From NCBI GenBank assembly GCA_038106445.1, contig JAYODU010000001.1:350347-414346 (forward strand): a stretch of 64,000 nucleotides of DNA. The letters run 5' to 3'. Position 1 is the first letter of the stretch. Each line of letters starts with the position of its first letter. Positions 36,975 through 45,830 of the stretch are shown piece after piece. Source of the stretch: Pseudemcibacter sp038106445 (GTDB lineage Bacteria; Pseudomonadota; Alphaproteobacteria; Sphingomonadales; Emcibacteraceae). Made by a program: the position numbers and the translations under genes. A model generated the notes under the pieces. It searched no databases and was not told the DNA's origin. It worked only from the letters and a program-made list of their open reading frames with translations.

Positions 36975-38201
36975 TTACAGTTTTGCTATTTGCCCGGTAA
37001 CGGTATTAAAATGATCAATATCGCTTAGATTATTAAACAGTGACGCACCTACCCGCACTTTTGCACCGTTATGCTTGTAGCTTACTTTGATATTTTCATT
37101 TTCGTATATAGCCCTAACCTTTGCAGGATCCTTACCGTGGAAAAAGGTCACAATGGCGGAACGGTTGTTTTCCGGTGTATCACAATTTAGTCCCAATTCT
37201 ATTAGCTTGTCCCTGATTTTATGGGCAAGCGGCACTGTATATTTTTCAATATTATTAACACCAATACGGGAAATATAATCAAGCGACGTTCCGACAACAT
37301 GAATGGCACCGAATGCGGGGGTTGCAGGGCCGAATTTAGCTGCATCCGGATAAGCATCAAAATCCCTGAATTTTTCCATTTCGGTTACAGAAAACATGCC
37401 GCGGCGATCCGGGTGTATCATTTCGATTAATTCTTTGCGAACATAAAAGAAAGCCGTGCCGTAACTGCCGAGCAGCCATTTATATGTACCGCAGCCCATG
37501 AAGTCTATACCCGCTTCCTTTACATCCAGTTCAAGCATACCGACCCCTTGTATTGCATCAACATAAAGATAGGCCCCATGATTGTGGGCAAGATCCGCAA
37601 TTGGCCTTAAATCATAACAAAGACCATTTTCATGAGATACATAGGATACTGAAACAATACGGGTATTATTGTCAACATGACGTTCAAAATTTTCTAATGG
37701 CACGCTACCGTCATCATTACGTTCCACGATACGAACTTCAAGCCCCATTTTTTTTGCAAAGTAATCGTAAAGAATGAAGGATGCATTATACTGCAGATCA
37801 TCTGTAACAACATTATCACCGGGCTTGAAATCCATGTTATTGGCGATAATATTTTCGGCTTCTGTGGTGGCATGGATAAGTCCGATTTCTTCCTGCTCCG
37901 CACCAACAAGGCGCGCAAATTTACCACGTACTTCCCGACCTTCGGCAAGGAATGGACCTATACTGTCAGCAGGGTTTCCACGATCTTTATAAAACTCTAC
38001 TCCGGCGTCTATAACCTGATTTGGTGAAATTGAATGATAAGCAGTGTTCAGGAAGTTTGTGGTTTTAAGTAGCGGAAAATCGTTTCTTACCCCCAACGGA
38101 TCAGCAGACATATTTGATTGCGCCCTTGCTTTTGTCAGCAAGGGCGTTGCAACCATCGCTGCTGATGTCAGGTTGACAAAATCCCGCCGGTTTATTTTCA
38201 T
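36975..38201 (-). CDS. Tat-exported class V aminotransferase-fold PLP enzyme
   Basis: 408 residues with a twin-arginine signal (RRDF at residues 5-8, hydrophobic stretch, ARAQ cleavage). The PLP fold is that of cysteine desulfurase, isopenicillin N epimerase and related enzymes: cofactor aspartate D215 in YVDAIQGVG, Schiff-base lysine K241 in GCGTYKWLLGSYG. I cannot name the reaction. Export of a PLP enzyme by Tat fits cofactor insertion before translocation. Its ATG is directly adjacent to the stop of the cytochrome gene, and soxC-like precedes that, so all three form one operon. Confidence 0.82.
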   Translation of the reverse strand: MKINRRDFVNLTSAAMVATPLLTKARAQSNMSADPLGVRNDFPLLKTTNFLNTAYHSISPNQVIDAGVEFYKDRGNPADSIGPFLAEGREVRGKFARLVGAEQEEIGLIHATTEAENIIANNMDFKPGDNVVTDDLQYNASFILYDYFAKKMGLEVRIVERNDDGSVPLENFERHVDNNTRIVSVSYVSHENGLCYDLRPIADLAHNHGAYLYVDAIQGVGMLELDVKEAGIDFMGCGTYKWLLGSYGTAFFYVRKELIEMIHPDRRGMFSVTEMEKFRDFDAYPDAAKFGPATPAFGAIHVVGTSLDYISRIGVNNIEKYTVPLAHKIRDKLIELGLNCDTPENNRSAIVTFFHGKDPAKVRAIYENENIKVSYKHNGAKVRVGASLFNNLSDIDHFNTVTGQIAKL

Positions 38202-38831
38202 TTACTTATCCTCCAGATCCTCGGCTGTGAAACGAGAGGCCGGATCAATAATGAAATTAGCCCGGTTAGGCATTTTAATAGCGGCAAGTGATTCAGCATC
38301 CAATGTAAGATCGGGATCATCAATAACACCTGTTTCCACCAGAAGAAATGCCACAAGTCCATATGTTTCATCATTTGAAAGGGTCCCCGGATCAGTAAGG
38401 GGCATGGCTCTACGAATAAAATCAAACATTGATGTGGCATAAGGCAATTTTTTAATATCCCGTCTGCCTTCGTGCATTGTCTGTGCTCCCATCTCGCGAA
38501 CCCCTTCAAGATTCTCACCGTGACAGATGGCACATTGAATTTCAAATATTTCACGGCCAAGGGCTAGATTACCACTGCCTTCTGGAAGACCAGTTCCATC
38601 CGTATGAATGTCACCGTCATAGCGGGCAATTTCAGCGGCATCTACGGATTGGCCAAAACCAAATGACCCCTGTGTCATTTGAGGCATCATGCTCTCCTGC
38701 ATTGAAGTGTTTTCAGCAACTTCTTGCTGGGTTGCTTCCGCTTCTGTTTCTATTTTGGAACATCCATACATGAAACCTGTTGCAAGAATGGCAGCAATTG
38801 CAATTATTATTTTTGAATTATGAACGGACAT
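38202..38831 (-). CDS. Exported monohaem c-type cytochrome
   Basis: From ATG 38831 (an in-frame ATG at 38855 also exists) 209 residues: hydrophobic N-terminus ending MYGC, possibly a lipoprotein site at C24 although the lipobox is weak, a Glu/Gln/Met-rich linker, and one cytochrome c domain with haem motif CAICH (C100, C103, H104) and several methionines as possible distal ligand. It overlaps the soxC-like stop (38818) by 14 bases. It is the likely electron acceptor for that enzyme, in the place of SoxD or SorB, though it is shorter than the dihaem SoxD. Confidence 0.85.
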   Translation of the reverse strand: MSVHNSKIIIAIAAILATGFMYGCSKIETEAEATQQEVAENTSMQESMMPQMTQGSFGFGQSVDAAEIARYDGDIHTDGTGLPEGSGNLALGREIFEIQCAICHGENLEGVREMGAQTMHEGRRDIKKLPYATSMFDFIRRAMPLTDPGTLSNDETYGLVAFLLVETGVIDDPDLTLDAESLAAIKMPNRANFIIDPASRFTAEDLEDK

Positions 38832-40053
38832 TTGTGATCTCCCCACTTTGGGCAATCTGCCAGTTCTGGATTGCGTTGTTATGCATCATACCGATTGGAC
38901 CCTGCAGCTTGTACATTTCTTCGTACGTTGGTTGAATATACCCGGTATCATCGGTTGATCTGGACATAATGGTTGTTTCCTTTCCGTCCCATTTCCATGG
39001 CATTCTGAAACGTGTATGGCATTTTGGCAGAACGGGGGCTTCCAGTGTTGCTTCCTGCCAGCTGCCACCGTTATCGGTTGATACTTCAACCTTTGTGATG
39101 GTGCCTGCACCGCTCCAGGCGAGGCCGCTAATCTCGTAATAGCCCGGACCATGCATTCTCATACCAGCCGATGGTGATGTTATGACTGATCGGCATTCCA
39201 TATAAAATGAATACGCGCGAATTTTATCGTCCGGCCTTGGATCTGCATATTCCGTATTTTCATGGTGGGTCCACCACGGTTTATCCCCAACTTCCAGACG
39301 GCGAAGCCATTTTACATTCATGTTCCCTTCAAAACCGGGAACCAGCAGCCTTAATGGAAATCCTTGTTCCGGACGCAAAAATTCACCATTTTGTGCATAG
39401 GCTAGGATCGCATCATCCATTGCTTTCCAAAGCGGAATACTGCGGGTCATGCGTGCCCCGTCATCCCCTTCGGCAAGTAGCCATTTTGCATCTCCACGAA
39501 CGCCAAGTTCATTAAGGATAATTTTAAGGGGAACACCAGTCCATTGCGAACAACTGGTAAGACCATGTGTTTGCTGTACCGTCTGGCCACGTGGTGCCAT
39601 CCATTCACCCATACCGTTACCGGCACATTCAAGGAAATGAAACCGGCTTACTTTCGGAAAACGCATCAAGTCTTCCATTGTGAAAATTCTCGCATCATCA
39701 ACAAGGCCATGAATAAGCAGCTTATGTTCAGCGGGATCAATATCCGGAACGCCGCTATGATGGACTTCAAAATGAAGACCGGAAGGCGTGACCATACCCT
39801 CAATATCCTGAAGTGGTGCAAGTGAACCACCAACAAGACCGGGTCCACGATTACCTTTCATTCTTGCGGATTTGGCAAATTCCGATGGTACGCCGTAATA
39901 ACCGGTTTCCATAATTGTTCGTCCCGGACCACGTCCGGGTATTAATGTTGTTTCCTGTGCCAGGGTGCTACTGGCAAGCAGCGCGGCACTTGTTGCCATA
40001 CCCGTTTTTACAAACTGGCGCCGTGTCGATTTGATTTTGGAAATCTCATTCAT
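38818..40053 (-). CDS. soxC: SoxC-like molybdenum sulfite/sulfane dehydrogenase
   Basis: 411 residues, Tat signal RRQF at 11-14 with cleavage near TLAQ. The molybdopterin domain carries the molybdenum-ligand cysteine C143 in FHFLECAGNGMGEW and GLTSCSQWTGVPL; the C-terminal dimerisation domain shows VSTDNGGSWQEA and CHTRFRMPWKWDG. This pattern matches SoxC, which with cytochrome SoxD oxidises sulfite or protein-bound sulfane sulfur; a stand-alone sulfite dehydrogenase role is equally possible because soxXYZAB are absent here. First gene of the three-gene operon. Confidence 0.88.
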   Translation of the reverse strand: MNEISKIKSTRRQFVKTGMATSAALLASSTLAQETTLIPGRGPGRTIMETGYYGVPSEFAKSARMKGNRGPGLVGGSLAPLQDIEGMVTPSGLHFEVHHSGVPDIDPAEHKLLIHGLVDDARIFTMEDLMRFPKVSRFHFLECAGNGMGEWMAPRGQTVQQTHGLTSCSQWTGVPLKIILNELGVRGDAKWLLAEGDDGARMTRSIPLWKAMDDAILAYAQNGEFLRPEQGFPLRLLVPGFEGNMNVKWLRRLEVGDKPWWTHHENTEYADPRPDDKIRAYSFYMECRSVITSPSAGMRMHGPGYYEISGLAWSGAGTITKVEVSTDNGGSWQEATLEAPVLPKCHTRFRMPWKWDGKETTIMSRSTDDTGYIQPTYEEMYKLQGPIGMMHNNAIQNWQIAQSGEITNVRS

Positions 40054-40173
40054 GACTTACCCTCCTTTATATTTATTTTGCCTTCAAGTAATTACACTAG
40101 TCGCCCGCCAGAATATTATCAAGTGAGCTTAAATGGTCGTGTGAAAATTTGCAAGATAGTGAAAAAAAGCACT

Positions 40174-40208
40174 AAAAAACCCCGCCGGATTATTCAGGCG
40201 GAGTTTTA
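40174..40208 (-). terminator. Rho-independent terminator of the Bax inhibitor-1 family gene
   Basis: Read on the minus strand: CTCCGCC, a ten-base loop, GGCGGGG, then six T. Seven pairs with one G-T, about 20 bases after the stop at 40228. Confidence 0.88.
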
Positions 40209-40227
40209 AAGGATTATATATGTTTGT

Positions 40228-40950
40228 TTAATCTCTGTTGCCCATGAAGCGAAGCAGGAACAGGAACATATTGATGAAGTCAAGATAAAGGTTCAATGCT
40301 CCCATAATGGCTTTCTTGGTGGCTGTTTCTGAATGTTCACCTTCAAGATACATAAGCTTGATTTTTTGTGTATCATAGGCTGTAAGGCCGGCAAATATAA
40401 GCACACCGGCAACTGATATTACGAACTCCATTGCGGAAGACTGCATGAAGATATTAACTATCGACGCAATAATCAGTCCGAATAAGCCCATGATCAGGAA
40501 TGAACCAAAACCGCTCAGGTTTTTCTTGGTAGTATATCCGTAAAGGCTAAGTGAACCGAATGCGGCTGCTGTCACAAAGAATGTTTTTACGACACTTGCA
40601 CCTGTATAAAGCATTAATATTGAAGAGAGTGAAATACCAACCAAAGCAGCATAGACCCAGAATACCAATTGTGCTGTACTCGCCTGCATACGGTTAATGC
40701 CAAACCCAAGGAAAAGCACAAGTCCCAGAGGGGCAAACATCGCTACATAGCCAAGACCGGTAATTCCGGTTGGAGAGAAAAACAGATTTATAAGCGATGT
40801 GTTCGCAGTGACATACGCAGCAAGGCCAGTAAGCGCAAGAGCTGAACACATGTAATTATACACAGTCAGCATATAGGCGCGTAGGCCTTCATCAATTTCG
40901 GCTTGGCTGCGTGTTGGGGCCGAAGAATAATATTGATTGCGATCAACCAT
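40228..40950 (-). CDS. Bax inhibitor-1/YccA-YbhL family membrane protein
   Basis: 240 residues with seven predicted membrane helices and the family features: N-terminal LRAYMLTVYNYMCSALALTGLAAYV, and the C-terminal FAGLTAYDTQKIKLMY helix followed by LYLDFINMFLFLLRFMGNR. Members are implicated in membrane calcium leak or membrane-protein quality control; the bacterial role is not settled. It is a single-gene unit with its own terminator. The 5' region (40951-41025) shows a TTGAAC/TATAAC promoter-like pair on the minus strand, but I could not confirm the ybhL leader RNA known from alphaproteobacteria. Confidence 0.92.
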   Translation of the reverse strand: MVDRNQYYSSAPTRSQAEIDEGLRAYMLTVYNYMCSALALTGLAAYVTANTSLINLFFSPTGITGLGYVAMFAPLGLVLFLGFGINRMQASTAQLVFWVYAALVGISLSSILMLYTGASVVKTFFVTAAAFGSLSLYGYTTKKNLSGFGSFLIMGLFGLIIASIVNIFMQSSAMEFVISVAGVLIFAGLTAYDTQKIKLMYLEGEHSETATKKAIMGALNLYLDFINMFLFLLRFMGNRD

Positions 40951-41025
40951 TAATCAGTTTCCTTTCAATTGGTTAAATAGCTGTTTTTACAGTTATAACA
41001 TATATTGGTATTGCTGTTCAAATAT

Positions 41026-41526
41026 TCAAGTATTTAATAACTTATGTTCGTGAATAATATATTTTAGGAATCCCTGTGCGGCAAGATCAATAAGATCATA
41101 TGCGATATTAAAATCTTCACTATCACCATAATAAGGATCAGGAACTTCGGTAATGCCGGGGCTGTTTTCCGCAAAAGACATAAATAAATGAAGTTTATGC
41201 TGATGCTCAGACGGACAATTGCGCTGCATTATCATTAAGTTATCCGTATCCATCGCCAGTAGATAGGAAAAATCTGAGAAATCCTGCGGTGTTAGCTTTC
41301 TGGCCTTTAAATCACCAATATCCACCCCAAATTTAAGTGCGGTGAGTTGCGCTCTTCTGTCGGGTGGTGTTGCCAGATGATATCCGGCAGTTCCGGCTGA
41401 ATCGATGAAGATTTTTTTGGTAAAACCGTCTTCAATACCTGCCTTATTTGCATGATGCCTGAATACACCTTCGGCTGTAGGGGATCTGCATATGTTTCCA
41501 AGACATACAAATAAGATCTTAACCAT
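41026..41526 (-). CDS. Low-molecular-weight protein tyrosine phosphatase
   Basis: 166 residues. The phosphatase loop C8-LGNIC-R14-S (FVCLGNICRSPTAEG) sits at the N-terminus and the general-acid aspartate in VPDPYYGD near residue 129. Members dephosphorylate tyrosine kinases of polysaccharide export, or small phosphoester substrates; no exopolysaccharide genes are nearby, so the target is not indicated. Confidence 0.92.
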   Translation of the reverse strand: MVKILFVCLGNICRSPTAEGVFRHHANKAGIEDGFTKKIFIDSAGTAGYHLATPPDRRAQLTALKFGVDIGDLKARKLTPQDFSDFSYLLAMDTDNLMIMQRNCPSEHQHKLHLFMSFAENSPGITEVPDPYYGDSEDFNIAYDLIDLAAQGFLKYIIHEHKLLNT

Positions 41527-41607
41527 TTGAAATTAATTCCATTTACGCATTTATACTAATTTGATTTGGTATTTAAGAATAATTATAATTATAACGCAAC
41601 CGCTGTT

Positions 41608-42513
41608 TCAAAATTTACCTATTTTTTGTCTGTTTTTATAAGCCTCACGGTAAGCAATGAATAGTGTTGAAGCACATATTAACGAACCCCCTGAAATGGT
41701 CCATATATCGGGTAATTCCGAAAAAATAAAAAACCCGGCAATTGCCGCAAATACAATTCTTAAATATTCAAACGGCGTTACCAGTGTTACATCAGCATAT
41801 TTATAAGCACTGATCATGGAATATTGGGCGCAAAATGTTGTAAGGCCCAGCGCCGCAATAAGCATCAACTGAGTAATTGACGGTGTAATCCAATAATAGG
41901 CCGCGGGTGCCGCACAAATGATAACTGTTCCGATATTTGCATAAAGAACCATTGTTGTCGGATTATGGTCCTTGGTCAGGATTTTTGAATAAATGGCAAG
42001 GACGGCCATTGAAAAGGCTGCAATCAGTGCGACGCCGTGTGCCCATTCAAGAGTATCCGAATTACCATTATCCCAGGGATGTAATATGATAAGTATTCCT
42101 ATAAAACCTGTAATTGTTGCAATGGTTCGCATAATGCGAATTTTTTCACCAAGAAAAAATGCAGCAAGGATTATTAAAAATAATGGTTTGGAAAATTGCA
42201 GGGATGTTACTTCCAGCAGTGGCAAATTCGATACCGCATAAAAATTACTGACCACAGCAAGGCAGGTGAGGGCTGATCTTATGGCGATCATTTTAGGTTT
42301 GCTTGTGTAAAACAGAATTTTACCAAGGTGAAAATTAAACGTCAGAGTTATCAGAACAGTAAATAAACATCTGATCATAACCACTTCGAAGCTGTTGAGA
42401 TTTTGTCCCAGCTTTTTAATGATAGTCGCACTCATGGTTACGATCAAACAAAAGGCAATCATAAAGACGATCCCTTTTGCCACGTTATAAGTCGAAGAAA
42501 CTGAATAATTCAT
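41608..42513 (-). CDS. EamA/DMT-superfamily transporter
   Basis: 301 residues with ten predicted membrane helices in two EamA repeats (about residues 12-140 and 155-290), the second ending in LIIASTLFIAYREAYKNR-like sequence. These proteins export amino acids, nucleosides or other small metabolites; the substrate is not assignable. It is a single gene. Confidence 0.87.
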   Translation of the reverse strand: MNYSVSSTYNVAKGIVFMIAFCLIVTMSATIIKKLGQNLNSFEVVMIRCLFTVLITLTFNFHLGKILFYTSKPKMIAIRSALTCLAVVSNFYAVSNLPLLEVTSLQFSKPLFLIILAAFFLGEKIRIMRTIATITGFIGILIILHPWDNGNSDTLEWAHGVALIAAFSMAVLAIYSKILTKDHNPTTMVLYANIGTVIICAAPAAYYWITPSITQLMLIAALGLTTFCAQYSMISAYKYADVTLVTPFEYLRIVFAAIAGFFIFSELPDIWTISGGSLICASTLFIAYREAYKNRQKIGKF

Positions 42514-42619
42514 TTGTTTATTGTTTCCTCTTCCAAATCACTTGCCAAAGAAACGGGTCGTTCATGTTATCTTTTGCATATTCAGGAACGGTCTACATTT
42601 AATCCTTTGATGATTTGCT

Positions 42620-43576
42620 TTAGTGAATATCGACGTCCAGCCACTCTTCAATTTCTTCCGGAATTTCCGGGTCCGCCAGATCAGGTGTGTCCATCATCAG
42701 AAAAGCAAAATTATCGGCAATAATTTCTTCGGGATGATAATCAAAATTCGTATTATGTCCGACTTTTTCATAGTAGTAGGGAACATCTTTGTGTTTATAG
42801 ATTTTTGCGGAGCCATCAGTGTTTGTTACAGGCTTACAAACGCCATTTTCAACGGTTACTTCGATAAGATCACCTGAAATATGCCCATCAAAGCCACGTT
42901 CAACAGTAGGATCGAAGCCATCATATGTTGTGTGAAGATAGTTCATCACATATGTATCCCTGTCATTAATTTCGACGGGTAAGTAAAATTCCGTAAACGG
43001 AGCCTCAGGATTGCGGATTGTGTATTTGTCAATCTGTTCGGTAGGTTGGAAATAACAGGGGCGAAAGTTAATGATTTCATAAAGGCTCGCGCGCTTAATG
43101 CGATGATTTCGCGAAAGAATATGAAATATCTGGTGAAAAAATAGTTTTGTCGAAATTGAAGTTCTGCGCGCTGGCGAAACGAATGCATTGCCGCGCGTGT
43201 GTGGAATGCCACTGGCAACGGCATCTGTCACTTTGATGAAATAAATGGTTTCCGGCAATAAATGTTCAATTTTCTCAAGCTTCTTTTTATGTGTTACGAG
43301 AAGTGCCTTCATTATTGCTTCTTCAGCTTCTGGCCATTCGATCACATTTGCGGCGTAAAAGGCTTTTAGGTCTTCAATAGTCTTGTCAGCAGTTGGGGAA
43401 TCAACCTGCAACGCAATTTCAATTGGTTTCATTGATGTCAGGTATTCATCATCAGCAGTAAGAATCTTTATTGCTGTTTCCTTGTCAGCGAATTTAAATT
43501 CGCTCGCCTGAACTGACGTTGATATAAAAGAAATCATTCCTACCATTGCAAGAATGACAGATTTTAAATACGACAT
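42620..43576 (-). CDS. Exported metallopeptidase-like protein with altered active-site motif
   Basis: 318 residues with a signal peptide (about 1-24). FFHQIFHILSRNH at about residues 147-157 occupies the place of a HExxH zinc motif, with Q149 instead of the catalytic glutamate (H148-Q-I-F-H152), and HPEEIIADNFAFL near residue 285 looks like a downstream conserved helix that could give a third ligand. I know similar hypothetical proteins only vaguely and cannot cite a Pfam family. If the comparison holds, it is a metal-binding but catalytically weakened member. It is transcribed alone. Confidence 0.6.
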   Translation of the reverse strand: MSYLKSVILAMVGMISFISTSVQASEFKFADKETAIKILTADDEYLTSMKPIEIALQVDSPTADKTIEDLKAFYAANVIEWPEAEEAIMKALLVTHKKKLEKIEHLLPETIYFIKVTDAVASGIPHTRGNAFVSPARRTSISTKLFFHQIFHILSRNHRIKRASLYEIINFRPCYFQPTEQIDKYTIRNPEAPFTEFYLPVEINDRDTYVMNYLHTTYDGFDPTVERGFDGHISGDLIEVTVENGVCKPVTNTDGSAKIYKHKDVPYYYEKVGHNTNFDYHPEEIIADNFAFLMMDTPDLADPEIPEEIEEWLDVDIH

Positions 43577-43677
43577 AAAATTATCGTCTCTTTAATTTTT
43601 AACTTAATTTTGTTTATTATTAGCGCTTACCAGGGGTTCACGCAAAACTATAATGGTATAACATAATTACTATTTTT

Positions 43678-44322
43678 TTATAGTAAACCTATATCCGCAA
43701 AAAAATCGGCTTCTGTACGCTCTTTTACATCATTAACGCTGATTTCCGGTGCCAATTCTATCAAAACCGGCCCTTTTTCTTCAATAACGAATACACCCAC
43801 GTCTGAAATAATCATATCAACTACCTTTACCCCCGTAAGTGGCAAAGTGCATTTTTTCAGAAATTTTGCACTTCCGTCACGTGCATTGTGATCCATAATA
43901 ACGACAACTTTTTTAACTCCGGCAACCAGATCCATGGCCCCACCCATGCCCTTTACCATCTTGTTCGGTATCATCCAGTTAGCCAGATCACCTTCCTGTG
44001 AAACCTGCATCGCCCCTAGAATGCTAAGATCGATATGTCCGCCACGGATCATGGAAAAGCTGTCTGCGGATGAAAAATAACTTGTCCGGTTAAGTTCTGT
44101 AATGGTCTGCTTTCCGGCATTTATCAGGTCAGGATCCGCTTCACCTTCAAAAGGGAATGGGCCCATACCCAGCATGCCATTTTCACTTTGAAGGGTTACG
44201 TCAACACCATCCGGTATATAATTCGCCACCAAAGTGGGTATGCCGATACCCAGATTGACATAGTATCCGTCTTTTAATTCTTGTGCGGCACGCTTGGCCA
44301 TTTCCTGTCTGGTCCACGCCAT
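43678..44322 (-). CDS. scoB: 3-oxoacid CoA-transferase subunit B
   Basis: Beta subunit of succinyl-CoA:3-ketoacid (acetoacetate) CoA-transferase. Start RQEMAKRAAQELKDGYYVNLGIGIPTLVANYIP; the catalytic glutamate lies in LQSENGMLGMGPFP; GAMQVSQEGDLANWMIP and GMGGAMDLVAG follow. Length 214 is typical. It follows scoA by 5 bases. The pair activates acetoacetate for ketone-body or polyhydroxybutyrate use. Confidence 0.95.
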   Translation of the reverse strand: MAWTRQEMAKRAAQELKDGYYVNLGIGIPTLVANYIPDGVDVTLQSENGMLGMGPFPFEGEADPDLINAGKQTITELNRTSYFSSADSFSMIRGGHIDLSILGAMQVSQEGDLANWMIPNKMVKGMGGAMDLVAGVKKVVVIMDHNARDGSAKFLKKCTLPLTGVKVVDMIISDVGVFVIEEKGPVLIELAPEISVNDVKERTEADFFADIGLL

Positions 44323-44327
44323 AGGAT

Positions 44328-45035
44328 TTATCCTTCCTGTCTGGGTCTTGTCGTAAGCTGCTCAATACGTTTTTCAAGATCACGCGATTTGATTATGCGC
44401 TGAACAAATATACCCGGTGTATGAATGTTGTCGGCATCAAGCTCACCCGTTTCCACTATTTCTTCGACTTCTGCAACAGTGACTTGACCCGCGGTCGCCA
44501 TCATCGGGTTAAAGTTTCTTGCGGTTTTGCGGTAAATAAGGTTGCCTTCCTTGTCCGCTTTCCATGCTTTCACAAGTGATACATCGGCTTTAAGGCCTGT
44601 TTCCATTATATAAGTTTCGCCATTAAAATCTTTATGTTCTTTTCCTTCAGCGATTAAGGTACCAACCCCTGTTTTGGTGTAAAATCCGGGTATGCCAGCG
44701 CCTCCTGCACGGATGCGTTCAGCGAGCGTTCCTTGCGGATTGAATTCAAGATCAAGTTCTTTTGCAAGATACTGACGTTCAAATTCCTTATTTTCACCAA
44801 CATATGATGAAATCATTTTCCTTATTTGGCGTGTCTGTAAAAGAAGTCCAAGTCCGAAATTATCAACGCCCGCATTATTGCTTATTGCCGTGATGTCCTT
44901 AATGCCGCTTTTCTTTAAGGCTGCGATTAAATTTTCAGGAATACCACATAGGCCAAAACCGCCCGCCATGATTGTCATGCCGTCAAATAGAATGCCTTCA
45001 AGTGCTGCTTCGGCATCAGTATATAGTTTATCCAT
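44328..45035 (-). CDS. scoA: 3-oxoacid CoA-transferase subunit A
   Basis: Alpha subunit partner of scoB. GGFGLCGIPENLIAALKKSG, SNNAGVDNFGLGLLL, GGAGIPGFYTKTGVGTLIAEGKE and ARNFNPMMATAG are family motifs. ATG 45035 has AAGGAG at correct spacing; the in-frame ATG at 45071 would add 12 unsupported residues, so I use 45035. Length 235 is normal. Confidence 0.95.
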   Translation of the reverse strand: MDKLYTDAEAALEGILFDGMTIMAGGFGLCGIPENLIAALKKSGIKDITAISNNAGVDNFGLGLLLQTRQIRKMISSYVGENKEFERQYLAKELDLEFNPQGTLAERIRAGGAGIPGFYTKTGVGTLIAEGKEHKDFNGETYIMETGLKADVSLVKAWKADKEGNLIYRKTARNFNPMMATAGQVTVAEVEEIVETGELDADNIHTPGIFVQRIIKSRDLEKRIEQLTTRPRQEG

Positions 45036-45263
45036 AATGTAGCTCCTTGATATTAGTTTCAAATGAAACAATATAGAGATAAAACAATTTTATCATTATG
45101 GCTATGATAATCTCAAATCAATTGAAAAATATGACAAAAATACATGAAATTTTACAGGGCACAGTTGACAAATGTTATATTATAATCAAAATTTGGACAA
45201 ATTTAATGACTAACATCCAATTAGTTTGCTACAGTGGTAAAAAATAATACAAGAGGAATATTG

Positions 45264-45782
45264 ATGAATAAGTTCATGACGTGGCTGTGGGTTGCCATTT
45301 CATTTGTAATTTTAAACTCCAACATTGCTATGGCCGATAGTCGGCAACTGCTTAGCAGTTTTCGCGATTGGGATGCATATGTTTTACAAACCGATGCAGG
45401 TGAAAAGTGGTGCTATATGGTTTCTCTTCCCAAAAGCCGTTCCCCAAGCAATCTTCGTCATGGAAATCCATTTGTAACAATAACCCACAAGCCGGACCGT
45501 GAAATCAGAAACGAGTTTAATTTTGTTGCCGGGTATAGTTTTCAACGTGGTTCTGCGGTTCAGGTAACAATTGATAATCAAAGTAAAATCGAGCTTTTTA
45601 CTGAACAGGATGGTGCCTGGGCATATGATTCACAACAGGATGACAATCTTGTTGCAGCAATGAAACGCGGCAATAACATGACACTTGCCGCTCGCAGTGG
45701 CCGCGGTAATGCGACGAGCTACGGATTTTCACTTTCCGGCTTTACAGCAGCCCATAACGCAATTACAAATGCCTGCCGGTAA
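45264..45782 (+). CDS. Invasion-associated locus B (IalB) family exported protein
   Basis: 172 residues with a signal peptide (cleavage near IAMADS), then a beta-rich IalB domain: WDAYVLQTDAGEKWCYMVSLP, an internal hydrophobic core and two cysteines (WCYM and the C-terminal NACR). The family was named after Bartonella IalB but is widespread in non-pathogenic alphaproteobacteria, often upstream of rlmN as here. ATG 45264 follows AGAGGA; GTG 45234 is an unlikely earlier start. Confidence 0.85.
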   Translation: MNKFMTWLWVAISFVILNSNIAMADSRQLLSSFRDWDAYVLQTDAGEKWCYMVSLPKSRSPSNLRHGNPFVTITHKPDREIRNEFNFVAGYSFQRGSAVQVTIDNQSKIELFTEQDGAWAYDSQQDDNLVAAMKRGNNMTLAARSGRGNATSYGFSLSGFTAAHNAITNACR

Positions 45783-45792
45783 TTAACCCGTT

Positions 45793-45820
45793 GGCAAGTC
45801 GTGTTGGCTTGCCGTTTTTT
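45793..45820 (+). terminator. Rho-independent terminator between the IalB gene and rlmN
   Basis: GGCAAG (45793-45798), a nine-base loop, CTTGCC (45808-45813), then G and six T. It overlaps the long open frame that could start rlmN at GTG 45801, which argues that rlmN really begins at ATG 45831. Confidence 0.88.
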
Positions 45821-45830
45821 GAGAAAAGTT

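Noticed and set aside
40951..41025. Possible ybhL leader RNA ahead of the Bax inhibitor-1 family gene.
   Set aside because: The genomic position is right for that alphaproteobacterial motif, but I see only a weak CTGT/ACAG hairpin and could not match the consensus with confidence. A covariance-model search would decide.
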